NCBI RefSeq assembly: GCF_900100655.1
Contig: NZ_FNCE01000007.1
Location: 97,539-161,538 of the forward strand
DNA: 64,000 bases
DNA from: Limimonas halophila
Lineage (GTDB): Bacteria > Pseudomonadota > Alphaproteobacteria > Kiloniellales > Rhodovibrionaceae
Reading direction: 5' to 3'
The position numbers and the translations under genes are program-made. Within the stretch, counting starts at the first letter, position 1, and every line of letters begins with the position of its first letter. The notes beneath the pieces are model-generated. The model was given only the letters and a program-made list of their open reading frames with translations, ran no database searches and was not told where the DNA came from. Positions 34,097-42,796 of the stretch are shown here, piece by piece.

Positions 34097-34394
34097 GAGC
34101 GCCCCCGCGGCGTTTCGTTCAGCGTCGGCAATGCATCTGCGCTTATGTTTTGACCGGCCGTGCCGAGCGGCTAGGCGCAGCGTGGAAGGCCGGCGCTGCT
34201 GGGTCGGGCGGTAGCTGGGGTGAACCGCGCACGTCCCTCCTCGTCGGCCATTCCGCGCGCCGGCTCGCCTGAGCATGCAGCGGTGTGAGAGTGGTCACGC
34301 GAAACCACTGTATGCGAAGCATCGGTAGAAATAGAAACATGCGATGGTACTCGCTGTTGTGGGCTGGCGGCATCCAAGCACCGACGGAGGGGGT

Positions 34395-34419
34395 TGAAAA
34401 GCTGTCACGTTTCATAGGT
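34395..34419. promoter_or_regulatory. Lux-box-like 25-bp repeat, copy 2 (upstream of luxR and of a small membrane-protein gene)
   Basis: Exact second copy of the 25-bp repeat at 33332-33356. It sits about 300 bp upstream of luxR and about 170 bp upstream of the plus-strand ORF at 34591. It could make the small membrane protein / nuclease pair a quorum-controlled unit, or be half of a direct repeat left by an insertion. No gene is seen in 34097-34590. Confidence 0.5.
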
Positions 34420-34590
34420 GTGTATGCGCGTGCAGGGAGCAGGTTCCGGGAAGGGCGCAATGAGCGGGCCGACGGAAGGCCCGGCCATCGCGCGTCACGC
34501 AGGCAGTGCGTGGCGGGGCGCCCCGGAGCCGGGATCGCGCCTGAGGGCCGCGACCTTGCCCTCGATGAGACGATCTGGCAGGCGCCGGCT

Positions 34591-34752
34591 ATGCACCTGA
34601 CCCAGCTGCCCAAAATCCGAAGGCTGAACGTGCCGCCTCCCTCGCCGTCGGCGCGACCGCCGTGGCCGCGATGGTTGCCGTGGGTGTTGATGGGGAGTGG
34701 ATCGGCGGGGTTCGCGCTGCTTATGGTCGCGATGTTCGCGGGATGGCTGTGA
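34591..34752 (+). CDS. Small single-pass membrane protein (53 aa)
   Basis: ATG 34591 gives a 53-aa peptide with a Pro-rich N-terminal half (RRLNVPPPSPSARPPWPRW) and one membrane segment (LPWVLMGSGSAGFALLMVAM). It overlaps the start of the nuclease frame at 34743. No family recognised. Shine-Dalgarno is weak (GGCAGG), so the call is tentative. Confidence 0.4.
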   Translation: MHLTQLPKIRRLNVPPPSPSARPPWPRWLPWVLMGSGSAGFALLMVAMFAGWL

Positions 34753-35272
34753 CGTATCGGGGCCTGGCCGTCGCCGCCGCCATGGCCGTGAGCGTCGGCC
34801 TGGCTGGCCAGGTGGCCGATGCGGCCGCGCTGACGGGGAAGGCGCGGGTGACCGATGGCGACACGGTCGTGGTCGGCGGGAAAGATATCCGGTTACAGGG
34901 CGTGGACGCGCCGGAAACCGAATCGTGCGCCACGACGGAGAAAACGTGAATCGGTGGCTGGTGCGCCGGGGCCACGCCTGGGTCTACGATCGCTACGCGG
35001 ACGATCCACGCCTACCGGCTCTCGAGCGCGAGGCGCGCCGCCACCGCCGTGGCCTTTGGCGACGCTCCGACCCGATCCCGCCGTGGCGCTGGCGCGACGG
35101 AGAGCGCCGGGGAACCTCCGGCACATCGGGCAACCCGGAAGTCGCGGACCGTGACTGCTCGGATTTCGAGACCCATCGCGCCGCCAAACGGTTTTTCGAG
35201 GCGCACCAGCCGGGAGATCCGCATCGCCTGGATGGCGACGGCGACGGCAAGCCGTGCGAGGGCTTGCGATAG
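34743..35272 (+). pseudogene. Broken secreted thermonuclease (SNase) with Excalibur domain
   Basis: ATG 34743 begins a signal peptide (YRGLAVAAAMAVSVGLAG, cleavage near ADA) and an SNase start ALTGKARVTDGDTVVVGGKD, IRLQGVDAPETES. That frame stops at 34949. In the next frame NVNRWLVRRGHAWVYDRYAD, the end of the same fold, continues into an Excalibur calcium domain (DCSDFETHRAAKRFFEAHQP, DPHRLDGDGDGKPCEGL) to 35272. The middle of the nuclease, with catalytic Arg/Glu residues, is missing. A deletion plus frameshift has inactivated it. Confidence 0.8.
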
Positions 35273-35302
35273 CTTTGGACCTTTGGCGGCGGTGGCAGGC
35301 CG

Positions 35303-35533
35303 TCATTGATTGTCGCGGAAGTAGTCGAGGACAAATCCTCGAACGGCCGCGGTGAGCTGACGAGACCGGAGCTTGTCCACGTGTGAAACGAGTTCGTTGA
35401 CGCTCGTTTTCTTATCTCTCGCAATCTTGTAAAGGCCGTCCCAGAATTCGCGTTCGAGTCTGAGGCTGGTTCGGCGGCCATTGACGGTCACGTTGCTGCT
35501 GATCTTGTCGCTTTCCTCGCGCTCGCGGGTCAT
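35303..35533 (-). CDS. Ribbon-helix-helix domain protein (RHH_4 type)
   Basis: The 76-aa protein from ATG 35533 contains NVTVNGRRTSLRLEREFWDG and LYKIARDKKTSVNELVSHVD, the alphaproteobacterial RHH_4 DNA-binding signature, and ends LTAAVRGFVLDYFRDNQ. It is 101 bp downstream of the helicase gene on the same strand. It may regulate the cargo or the transposition genes; target unknown. Confidence 0.8.
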   Translation of the reverse strand: MTREREESDKISSNVTVNGRRTSLRLEREFWDGLYKIARDKKTSVNELVSHVDKLRSRQLTAAVRGFVLDYFRDNQ

Positions 35534-35634
35534 CCCTGCACCTGCGAATTGTTCACAACAACACGCTTCATCCCGCGCACGTTTTAGCACGGGGTGGGTA
35601 GCGAACGGGAAGGCCCGGATCTGCGGGCAGGGCG

Positions 35635-38600
35635 TTAGACCGAGGCAGTCTGCGAGCCTGTTTGCACCGCGCGCTCCATGTGGCGCGCGAGCACGTCGGA
35701 ATGCTTGCGGCCCTCCCCCCGGAAGCGCCGCATGTCGCCGAACACCAGGAAGGACCGCTTGGCGCGCGAGACGGCCACGTTGAGCATGTTGGGCTGCCGG
35801 TCGAAGAACGCGGTCTTGTCGACGTCGCCGGTGATCGTGGGCGAGAAGATCACGATCTGCGAGGCAGCGCCCTGGAGTGCGTGCACCGTGCCGACCGTCA
35901 TGCCCGCGTTCCGCGCCACGCGGATGCCCTGGTTCCTCAAAGCACGAATCAGCGCTTCTTTCTGGGGGCGGTAGGGCGTGACCACCGCGACGAGATCCTC
36001 GAGGCGTTCGCCTTGTCTGCCGTAGGTCCGCTGGAGCGCCAGGCGGTTACGGGCGAGCCAGGCGGCGATCGCGTCGGCCTCGTCGGGGTTCGCCATGCTG
36101 CCGGCGCGCCGTTCGACGCGCCCCACGACGTCCACCCACCCGAAGAACGGCAGCCCGCCGGCGACCTTCTTTCCCCGACAGGGGACGAGCGGCTGTCCCT
36201 CGGGTTCATAGATGAGGTCGTTGCAGAAGCCGATGATCGGATCGGGACAGCGCCGGTGTTCCTCCAGGAAGAGCCCATCGGCCCGTGGCGGTTCATCGGC
36301 ATGTGCGCGCGACCACGCGGTGGCACGGTGAGCCGCCACCATGAGGTTGCCGCCGGTGTCTTCCCCGCTGCCCGGCGAGGCCTTGAGACCGTTCTTGCGG
36401 ATCGTGTCCCCGGCCACAGTGTCGCGGTCAAGTCCGAGCTGGCGCAGGTTCGCCTCGTCGACCGACACGGGCAGGTCGTGGACGGGTTCGATCTGCCAGA
36501 TGTCGCCCACGATGAGGCCCGTGCGCGCCAACGCGAAGGGCGGACCCGCGACGTCCGGGCTCGCCTGGCCGGCCTCATCCGCGATCAGCAGGTCCGCCTC
36601 GCCCAGCATGTAGACCGTCTCTCCGTCAGCGCCGCCCTGACGGCAGCTCAGCCACCGCGGCAGCATGTAGGCCGTGGACACCATGCACGGCGTCAGCATC
36701 GCCGTCCGGCGCAGCGTGGCGCGCCGCGCGCCGGCGGGCGCCCCGTTCAGTTTGGCCCCCGGCTTGTTGGCGTTCACCACGTCCCGGTCGGCCTCCAGCA
36801 GAAAGCGGCCCTCCCAGTAGTGCACGGCGAGCAGGAAGGCCCTGTGGCGAGCCTTCACGTCGAGCAGCTCCTCGATGGAGGCCGGACTCTCAAGGATTTC
36901 AGCCTTGCCCGGATGCGTCACGCCGCCGGTCCGCTGCAAAAACTCGCTCACCAGGCGCGCGAAACGGTCCTCGAGATCCTCCATGTGGCGGATCGTCTCT
37001 CGAAGACGGCGTTCCTTCTTCCGGAGGTGCTGGACCTCGGCGTCGCGTTCGCGCCGCAGCCGGGCAACACGATCGTCCGCGGCTTTGACGGCCTCCCTGG
37101 CATCACGGTCGAGGCGCTCGAAGGCGGCACGCAACTCCGAAGGCGACGGTGCCTCGAGCCGGTCGAACGGGGCGCCGGCGATTTCGCCAAGGTCGAGTTC
37201 CCGAAGACGGTGCTGAAGGCGCCGCCAAGCCCTCGCGCGACGACCCGGCAGAAGGCGGAGCAGCGCGGCGATGAGGCCGCGAGCGGTAAGCGGAGCGGCC
37301 TCCGCATGCAGATCCCTTACGGCATCGCACCGCGCGGCAGCCGGCTCGCGTTCCCGCTGAACCCGCTCGATGGTTTCGTTGTAACGCGCCTGGGTGTCCG
37401 CACACGCCTTGCGCCGGCACTCCAGCTCGTCGCGCGCGCTGGCGAGCGTGCCGCCCGGGAGTGCGCCGCGGCCTTCGAGCACGTCGTGCGCCGTCTTTTG
37501 AGCCCGCTCGATGCGATCGCACTCCGCCCGGATCTCGTCGCACAGCGCCTGGACGCCCGTGTCGACGGTGTCGGCGCCGTTGTGGAGCCGGCAGGCCGCG
37601 GCGAACGCGGCCTTTGCCTTCGAGATGTACTCCGGGTCGTGCTTGTCCGCGATGAAGCCCCTCCACTGCCAGCCGTTGAGGCCGGCGACTTGGTAGCCCT
37701 CGCTGACCTGCTGGCTGGGCGACGGCAGGTACAGGCCAAAGGAACTCACCTCCGGAAGCCACCGCAGGCCGAGCGGACCGTCATCGCCGCTGCTTTCGCC
37801 AAAAGCGTCGATCACGTTCGTGACGGCCTGGTTGTTCGCCGACGTACCGAAAATCAGCGGCGGCTCGGCGCCCCGGCGGGCGCGGTCCACCACCAGGTGG
37901 GCCACGACTGACTGGATGAGCGTGGTTTTGCCCGTGCCGGGCGGGCCGTCCACGGCCAGGACTTCGCCGTCGCCCGTCTCGTTGTAATGGGCCAGCGCCT
38001 CGCGCTGCAGCTCGGCGAGCGGGAAGTCGCCCTTCATTTGGCCGAGATGCGCCTGTTTGCGCGAACGCCCGCGCCAGTGGCGCAGGCCTCGGCGTTCGCC
38101 GCCTTGGATGACGGAGCATAACGCTGTGCCGCGCAGGCGTTTCCTGCTGTCGCCCTCTGCGGCATAGGCCGTCAGGCGGCGCAGATGGTGTCCGGCCTGG
38201 ACCAGGCCCGAGGTTGGCAGAAGCGCCGCCTCGTCGAGGGCCAGCCATCCCGGTGGAACCGCCCCGCCGTGTGCGGACATAGCTCCATCGGCCGGATCCT
38301 CCTCGGTTGCGCCGCTCTGCTGTGGTGGTGAGCCGGATTCGGCAGCCTGCAGGGTCTTCGCCAGCAGCGCTTCGGCACGCCGGAGATGCTCGGACCAGGT
38401 GTCCGCCCGCACCTCATCGAAGATGCTCCGTGCCGCGTCGTAGGCGTCGAGGGCCGCGACCGTCGGTTCGCCACCGCCCATGGGTTCCAGGAACTGCCGC
38501 GCCACGAAAGCGCCCTGCTCCGGATGCGGATGAAGCGCCCCGGCTTCGTCGAGCCGCGCCGGGACGATCAGGACGAGGCGCGGTTTACCGTTCGTCCGGT

Positions 38601-38868
38601 CGCGTCCCCCTCGCGCCGTCTCCGCGCGAAGGACCAATGGCGCCGCAAGGATTTCCAGGCGAGTTTCGCCGTACTGGTCGGGGCCGATCTTCGATTCGGC
38701 GTTGGCGCTATCCCAGAGGGCGTTCACGGCCGTCTGGTCCAGCTGGCCCGCCCGCAGTGTATCTTGGCTGACGTAGGTGAGTTCGGTGTCTTCCTTGACC
38801 TGGATCTCGAGGAGATCCGCATCCTTCAAGCAGTAGTTCCAGTAGGTGAGAAGCTTGGCGGAATCCAT
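35635..38868 (-). CDS. Large SF1 (Upf1-like, COG1112) helicase/ATPase
   Basis: The 1077-aa protein has a novel N-terminal region (1-280), then the Walker A VDGPPGTGKTT (about 307-316). A long charged, coiled-coil-rich insert (about 440-660) follows. Next are motif II LLIADEAGQASPDV, motif III GDIWQIEP, VVTPYRPQKEALIRAL, and motif VI LNVAVSRAKRSFLVFGD. This is the AAA_11/AAA_12 layout of Upf1-type helicases, many of which act in anti-phage systems (e.g. Mokosh). No nuclease motif was seen inside. Neighbours are an RHH gene downstream and a divergent Clp-fold protease. Confidence 0.85.
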   Translation of the reverse strand: MDSAKLLTYWNYCLKDADLLEIQVKEDTELTYVSQDTLRAGQLDQTAVNALWDSANAESKIGPDQYGETRLEILAAPLVLRAETARGGRDRTNGKPRLVLIVPARLDEAGALHPHPEQGAFVARQFLEPMGGGEPTVAALDAYDAARSIFDEVRADTWSEHLRRAEALLAKTLQAAESGSPPQQSGATEEDPADGAMSAHGGAVPPGWLALDEAALLPTSGLVQAGHHLRRLTAYAAEGDSRKRLRGTALCSVIQGGERRGLRHWRGRSRKQAHLGQMKGDFPLAELQREALAHYNETGDGEVLAVDGPPGTGKTTLIQSVVAHLVVDRARRGAEPPLIFGTSANNQAVTNVIDAFGESSGDDGPLGLRWLPEVSSFGLYLPSPSQQVSEGYQVAGLNGWQWRGFIADKHDPEYISKAKAAFAAACRLHNGADTVDTGVQALCDEIRAECDRIERAQKTAHDVLEGRGALPGGTLASARDELECRRKACADTQARYNETIERVQREREPAAARCDAVRDLHAEAAPLTARGLIAALLRLLPGRRARAWRRLQHRLRELDLGEIAGAPFDRLEAPSPSELRAAFERLDRDAREAVKAADDRVARLRRERDAEVQHLRKKERRLRETIRHMEDLEDRFARLVSEFLQRTGGVTHPGKAEILESPASIEELLDVKARHRAFLLAVHYWEGRFLLEADRDVVNANKPGAKLNGAPAGARRATLRRTAMLTPCMVSTAYMLPRWLSCRQGGADGETVYMLGEADLLIADEAGQASPDVAGPPFALARTGLIVGDIWQIEPVHDLPVSVDEANLRQLGLDRDTVAGDTIRKNGLKASPGSGEDTGGNLMVAAHRATAWSRAHADEPPRADGLFLEEHRRCPDPIIGFCNDLIYEPEGQPLVPCRGKKVAGGLPFFGWVDVVGRVERRAGSMANPDEADAIAAWLARNRLALQRTYGRQGERLEDLVAVVTPYRPQKEALIRALRNQGIRVARNAGMTVGTVHALQGAASQIVIFSPTITGDVDKTAFFDRQPNMLNVAVSRAKRSFLVFGDMRRFRGEGRKHSDVLARHMERAVQTGSQTASV

Positions 38869-39103
38869 ACGAATGGCCTACGCGCTGTGATTGCTGGAGG
38901 TGTGTCCACGGGCTTCGCTTTGGCGTCGACAACCGCAGCGATTAATTACCTCAGCGTGTGCGCTGCGGCACGTTGATCGAATTGTTTGTGTTATTTCACA
39001 CGCCAAATAGTCCCCCTCTCTATAAGACAAAGTTCCTACGTATTGATGCGCGCCCCTGTTGTGGATACGCTCTCGCTCATCTAGCGGAGCAAGAGAGGTT
39101 GGT

Positions 39104-40162
39104 ATGATAGAATCGTCAAGCTTAGAAGAATATGATCAGATATTGGAAGATCTCGATGCAGATGCGATCATCTATTCGGGCCCTATCTTAAGGTCCGGCG
39201 CAGATCAATTGATAGCTGAAGTTTTGTCGCTAAGCACGTCAAGGTCTCGTCTGTTCTTGTTTTTAACCACAGACGGAGGGGATGCTGATGCGGCATTCCA
39301 TATATCGAGACATATAAGGCGCTATTATAGATCATTCAGTATTTTCATTTTCGGCCTTTGCAAGAGTGCCGGAACCCTCGTTACATTGGGGGCTGACGAA
39401 ATTGTAATGACCGATTTTGGTGAACTTGGACCGCTTGATGTCCAGACTACTAAGCCGGATGAACTTTTGCAGGTCCACTCAGGGTTGGATATTTTCGAAG
39501 GGCTTACTGCTGTTTCGCGTCACGCTTTTTATACGTTTGAGCATACGCTACTGAACATTGTTCAGAAGAGCGGTGGCCACATATCTGCTGTAACTGCTGC
39601 ACAGATTGCGCGTGAGCTGACTGCAGATCTGTATGCGCCGATTACCAGGCAGATTGATCCAGTTCGAGTTGGCGAGCAGCACCGCGCAACTCGGATTGCA
39701 GAGCACTATGGGCTTCGCTTGAACTCGAACAATATGAGATTAAATGCAATAGAGGATTTAATTTCAGCTTATCCGTCACATAGCTCGGTGATCGACATTG
39801 ACGAAGCTGAATATCTGTTCTATAATGTTCGTTACCCTGAGCATGAGGAAATTTTGTTAGCCCAGGGGTGGGCAGACAGTGTGAGATGCCCACGTAGTGA
39901 TGCAACGGTCATAAATGTGTCTCTCAAAGCCAAGGAGGCCGTTCGGCAAAGGGAAGATGATGAGGCAGGGCAACCCGAACACGGGGATGGAGAAGCTCGT
40001 GCGCCGTCAGATGGAAGCGGCGGACAGGACGATTTCGCGTCTGGAACGTCAGAGCCGCAGGAGTTCGACGAACGCCAGCATGAAGGCCCGCCCTCCGATT
40101 CGAGGCGAAAAGGCAACGAAAGTGCGGACGAAACCAACGAAGGACAAAACCACCATGCATAA
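39104..40162 (+). CDS. SDH-family Clp-fold serine protease (cargo copy)
   Basis: ATG 39104 has AGAGAGG upstream. The 352-aa protein shows a ClpP/crotonase-like core with LFLTTDGGDADAAFHISRHI, the nucleophile in GLCKSAGTLVTLGADEIVMT and FGELGPLDVQ, matching the SDH_sah family (Ser-Asp-His). GC is clearly lower than the host. The last about 75 residues are a hydrophilic, acidic low-complexity tail, where another frame (39957-40196) looks more gene-like. It is divergent from the SF1 helicase (235-bp gap). Substrate unknown. Confidence 0.8.
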   Translation: MIESSSLEEYDQILEDLDADAIIYSGPILRSGADQLIAEVLSLSTSRSRLFLFLTTDGGDADAAFHISRHIRRYYRSFSIFIFGLCKSAGTLVTLGADEIVMTDFGELGPLDVQTTKPDELLQVHSGLDIFEGLTAVSRHAFYTFEHTLLNIVQKSGGHISAVTAAQIARELTADLYAPITRQIDPVRVGEQHRATRIAEHYGLRLNSNNMRLNAIEDLISAYPSHSSVIDIDEAEYLFYNVRYPEHEEILLAQGWADSVRCPRSDATVINVSLKAKEAVRQREDDEAGQPEHGDGEARAPSDGSGGQDDFASGTSEPQEFDERQHEGPPSDSRRKGNESADETNEGQNHHA

Positions 40163-40196
40163 TTTCCTGTTGGCGGTGGATTCCGAAGATAATTGA
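39957..40196 (+). CDS. Possible overlapping small basic protein (79 aa)
   Basis: Within the 3' end of the protease gene, in another frame, ATG 39957 has AAGGGA just upstream and reads MMRQGNPNTGMEKLVRRQME, AADRTISRLERQSRRSS and so on, ending HNFLLAVDSEDN. Third codon positions are mostly G or C in this frame and mixed in the protease frame. Either this is a true overlapping gene or the protease tail is translated out of its original frame. A terminator follows 11 bases after its stop. Confidence 0.45.
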   Translation: MMRQGNPNTGMEKLVRRQMEAADRTISRLERQSRRSSTNASMKARPPIRGEKATKVRTKPTKDKTTMHNFLLAVDSEDN

Positions 40197-40206
40197 GGAA
40201 ATATTT

Positions 40207-40238
40207 GTCCCGCTACACAGTGGCGGGACGACTTTTTG
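40207..40238 (+). terminator. Rho-independent terminator after Clp-fold protease
   Basis: GTCCCGC (40207-40213), a 9-base loop, GCGGGAC (40223-40229), then GACTTTTT. It closes the protease unit and shields the tniE-like gene on the other strand. Confidence 0.85.
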
Positions 40239-40394
40239 TAAGAAAATATGAGACATTGCGTTTCATTCAATGCCTAGATGGAAATTAGGCTTTTGATTTT
40301 TTATATGTGTCGTCGGGGCGATGTTGCGAGCACGCCAGTGTCTGGTAACGTCATCCTCGGTTGTAGTCTTGAGCGCCGTCTCACATAATTTGAT

Positions 40395-41627
40395 CTATTT
40401 AGCATGCCTGAGATTGTATCGAAGGCTCGTTGAGTGCATTGACTGGTGCGCGTTCTTGCCAGAGAACATGACGCCTTTTGGGTCCGAGGGAATCAGCGCG
40501 CCCAGGGCCGTACTGAGGCGATCGGTTAACACGATGCGTTCGCCGGCGACGCTCAAGATGTACCGGTTCCCATCGGTTTGAAGGTCGCCGCGACGTAGAG
40601 CCAACAACTTCTTCACGGGCACCCCGTATAGCCGCGAGATTGCGCGCACGATCTTGGCTCGGCGTTGGGGCAGTGGATCGCTGCTGGAGGTGGTGCTCAG
40701 AAGTTCGTCGACCTCTCGGATTGCCAGGCGATCGAGGTGTTCCGGTGAGCTTCGCCGGGCGCGGGGGCGATGCAGTGCGACGCCGTAGGTGCGCTCAACG
40801 AAGCCCAGGAAGGCGCTCACCGAAGCCGCCTGCCCCTTGTGGCCGCGCAGATAGCCACGGACGTGGCGTTGCGAGAGGTCCTCGATGCGCTGGATGTCCC
40901 GGGCGTGCGCCAACTGATCCGCCGCCGCCCGGAGGTAGAGCCGTCCCGTGCGCGCCTTGAGGGATTTCGGCCGTCCGGACCGCAGCTGCGACCGGTAGGC
41001 GACGAGCACGGGGTGGAACCACGCGGCCTCGGCAGCGGCGACGATCACGTCCTGGCGGCGTTCTTCGGTCAGCCTCTCCAGCTCCTCGACGGACCAGGCG
41101 AAACCGACCCGGTCGCACAGGTAGGCCATGGCGTGGAAGGCTCGCCGCAGGCCCTCGGCGCCGAAGACCCCAAACAAGCTCTCCTGACTCAGCTGCCCCG
41201 GATCGGTGAACGCTCCGTCGATCCGCCGGATGGTTTCGAGCTGCCGGTCGACGATCGCCAGCTCGTTGTTCGGTTGCTTGGCGATCGCGTCGGACCGGCA
41301 GAGGCCGAGATACAGCTCCTGGACCCAGGACTGACGGATCTCGGCGCTGCGCGTCTCGGCGCGCTGGGTTCGTCGCCGCATGTTCTGGCAGGTGCGGCAG
41401 AAGCCGTTGCCGTCGCCGGGCAGCTCTGTGCCGCATCCTGGACAGGCATGAACGGCCGGGATTGGAGCGCTGCAAGCGCCGCAGAGCGGTCGTGAGTCGG
41501 CCGTGGTGTCGGCAATCCGGCGGGAGCGGCCGCAGCGGCTGCACGTCGCCGACAGGCGCCTCTGCCGCGCCTCGAAGCCTTTCCGTGCCGCCTCGGCTGA
41601 AAAGACCGCCTCGCCGGTGCGCCTCAT
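40395..41627 (-). CDS. TniE-like protein, fifth gene of the transposition operon
   Basis: The 410-aa protein has an N-terminal zinc-ribbon part (CSRCG, CGACSAP, CPGCG, CRTC) and a helical C-terminal half. That half (HVRGYLRGHKGQAASVSAFL, VKKLLALRRGDLQTDGNRYI) looks like a degenerate tyrosine-recombinase fold; no catalytic Arg-His-Arg-Tyr set is visible. It overlaps tniQ by 4 bases. Position after tnsA-tnsB-tnsC-tniQ matches tniE of comM-targeting AbaR/Tn6022 elements, whose role is undefined. A targeting or DNA-binding role is inference. Confidence 0.6.
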   Translation of the reverse strand: MRRTGEAVFSAEAARKGFEARQRRLSATCSRCGRSRRIADTTADSRPLCGACSAPIPAVHACPGCGTELPGDGNGFCRTCQNMRRRTQRAETRSAEIRQSWVQELYLGLCRSDAIAKQPNNELAIVDRQLETIRRIDGAFTDPGQLSQESLFGVFGAEGLRRAFHAMAYLCDRVGFAWSVEELERLTEERRQDVIVAAAEAAWFHPVLVAYRSQLRSGRPKSLKARTGRLYLRAAADQLAHARDIQRIEDLSQRHVRGYLRGHKGQAASVSAFLGFVERTYGVALHRPRARRSSPEHLDRLAIREVDELLSTTSSSDPLPQRRAKIVRAISRLYGVPVKKLLALRRGDLQTDGNRYILSVAGERIVLTDRLSTALGALIPSDPKGVMFSGKNAHQSMHSTSLRYNLRHAK

Positions 41628-42796
41628 GCGTCGTCCTCCCCGGGGTCCGACGGAGGATAGCGCTTCCGGGTGCGGGGCGACCGGCTCTTCGGAGGTAGGC
41701 CCGCGGACGATCGGCCGCAGGCGTCGAGCAGCCGCGCTGCGCGGGCTTGCCGGTAGGCGGCTGGGTCCCGGCGCCGCAGGCGCATCATCTCCGGCGTGTA
41801 GACGACCGGCTCGTAGCGGCGGTCCCTGGTAAAGCCCTCGCCGAGACGTGCGATCTCCGCGGCCAGGGCCGGCGGAACGTCCCAGCGCCGAAAGAAGCGC
41901 TGGCTCAGGCGCAGTTCGGCCGCAACGTCGTGGAAATCGGCCGGCCAGCGCTCCAGGAGGGCGGCAACGGTTTCCATCAGCGACACCCGGACCGGCAGGC
42001 GCGCTTCCTCAAAGCGAACCTCGGTCCCGTCCGGCCAGGCCTGTGGCGGCAGATCCAGGACGCGGCGGATCCTCGGCGCGTAGTTCTGGAGCGAGGCCAG
42101 CATCATGAGGGTCCGCATCCCCGCAAAGGCTTCCGTTCCGGTCCATGGGCCGATCGGATCGCGCGTGGTCCCTGTCTCCAGCACGGCCAGCAGCTTGTCC
42201 TGCAGACGCAGCGCGGATCCCGGGATCTCCGGTGCCGAAGGAACCAGCTCGCCCACAAGCGGAAATCCGCAAGCGTGACAGTGATCGGCGTGACCGACTG
42301 CCGAACGGTGCGGAATCACGGGCGCGTCGCAGACCGGGCAGGCGTCGCGGAGGGGTTCGCCGTGCTCCGGGCACTGCAGGACGAACCCCACGCGCCAGAT
42401 CTTCCGGTACCAGGGCTTCCGGTCGGCCGCGAGGCACGCGGGGCAGTATTGGAGACCGTGCCGCCGGCGCGTGCGATGCAGGATCCCCGCCGACAGCAGC
42501 AGCCTGACGGTGCCGCGCCGGGCCCATCCCGGGCCGGCCAGGCGCTCGGCGTAGTCCGCGAGTGTCGCCTGGCCGAGGCGTTCGCGCGGCACGCCGAGAT
42601 GGTCGGCAATCTCCCGCAACCAGGCGTCATCCTGGTTCCGGTCCACATCGCGGTTCCACGCGGGGCGCCGCGGCCACAAGAGGTTCACGAAGCGATAGCC
42701 GCTGCAGCCGTGGGCGTGGGCGTTCCGGACCAGCAGCGAGGAAAGCAATTCGCCGTCGTGCGGCGGCAGCCGGAACGCCCAGCCCCCGCGCCTCAC
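41624..42796 (-). CDS. tniQ: TniQ/TnsD-family target-selection protein
   Basis: The 390-aa protein starts with the TniQ pattern RLPPHDGELLSSLLVRNAHA and has the zinc-binding cluster YCPACLAADRKPWYRKIWRV, CPEHGEPLRDACPVC and CHACG. TniQ/TnsD proteins recognise the attachment site and recruit TnsC. Given the insertion, the target is most likely a conserved part of comM. It overlaps tnsC and the tniE-like gene by 4 bases each. Confidence 0.9.
   Translation of the reverse strand: MRRGGWAFRLPPHDGELLSSLLVRNAHAHGCSGYRFVNLLWPRRPAWNRDVDRNQDDAWLREIADHLGVPRERLGQATLADYAERLAGPGWARRGTVRLLLSAGILHRTRRRHGLQYCPACLAADRKPWYRKIWRVGFVLQCPEHGEPLRDACPVCDAPVIPHRSAVGHADHCHACGFPLVGELVPSAPEIPGSALRLQDKLLAVLETGTTRDPIGPWTGTEAFAGMRTLMMLASLQNYAPRIRRVLDLPPQAWPDGTEVRFEEARLPVRVSLMETVAALLERWPADFHDVAAELRLSQRFFRRWDVPPALAAEIARLGEGFTRDRRYEPVVYTPEMMRLRRRDPAAYRQARAARLLDACGRSSAGLPPKSRSPRTRKRYPPSDPGEDDA

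Noticed and set aside
35662..37911. Plus-strand open frame antisense to the SF1 helicase
   Set aside because: Shadow frame; the minus strand encodes clear helicase motifs over the same bases.
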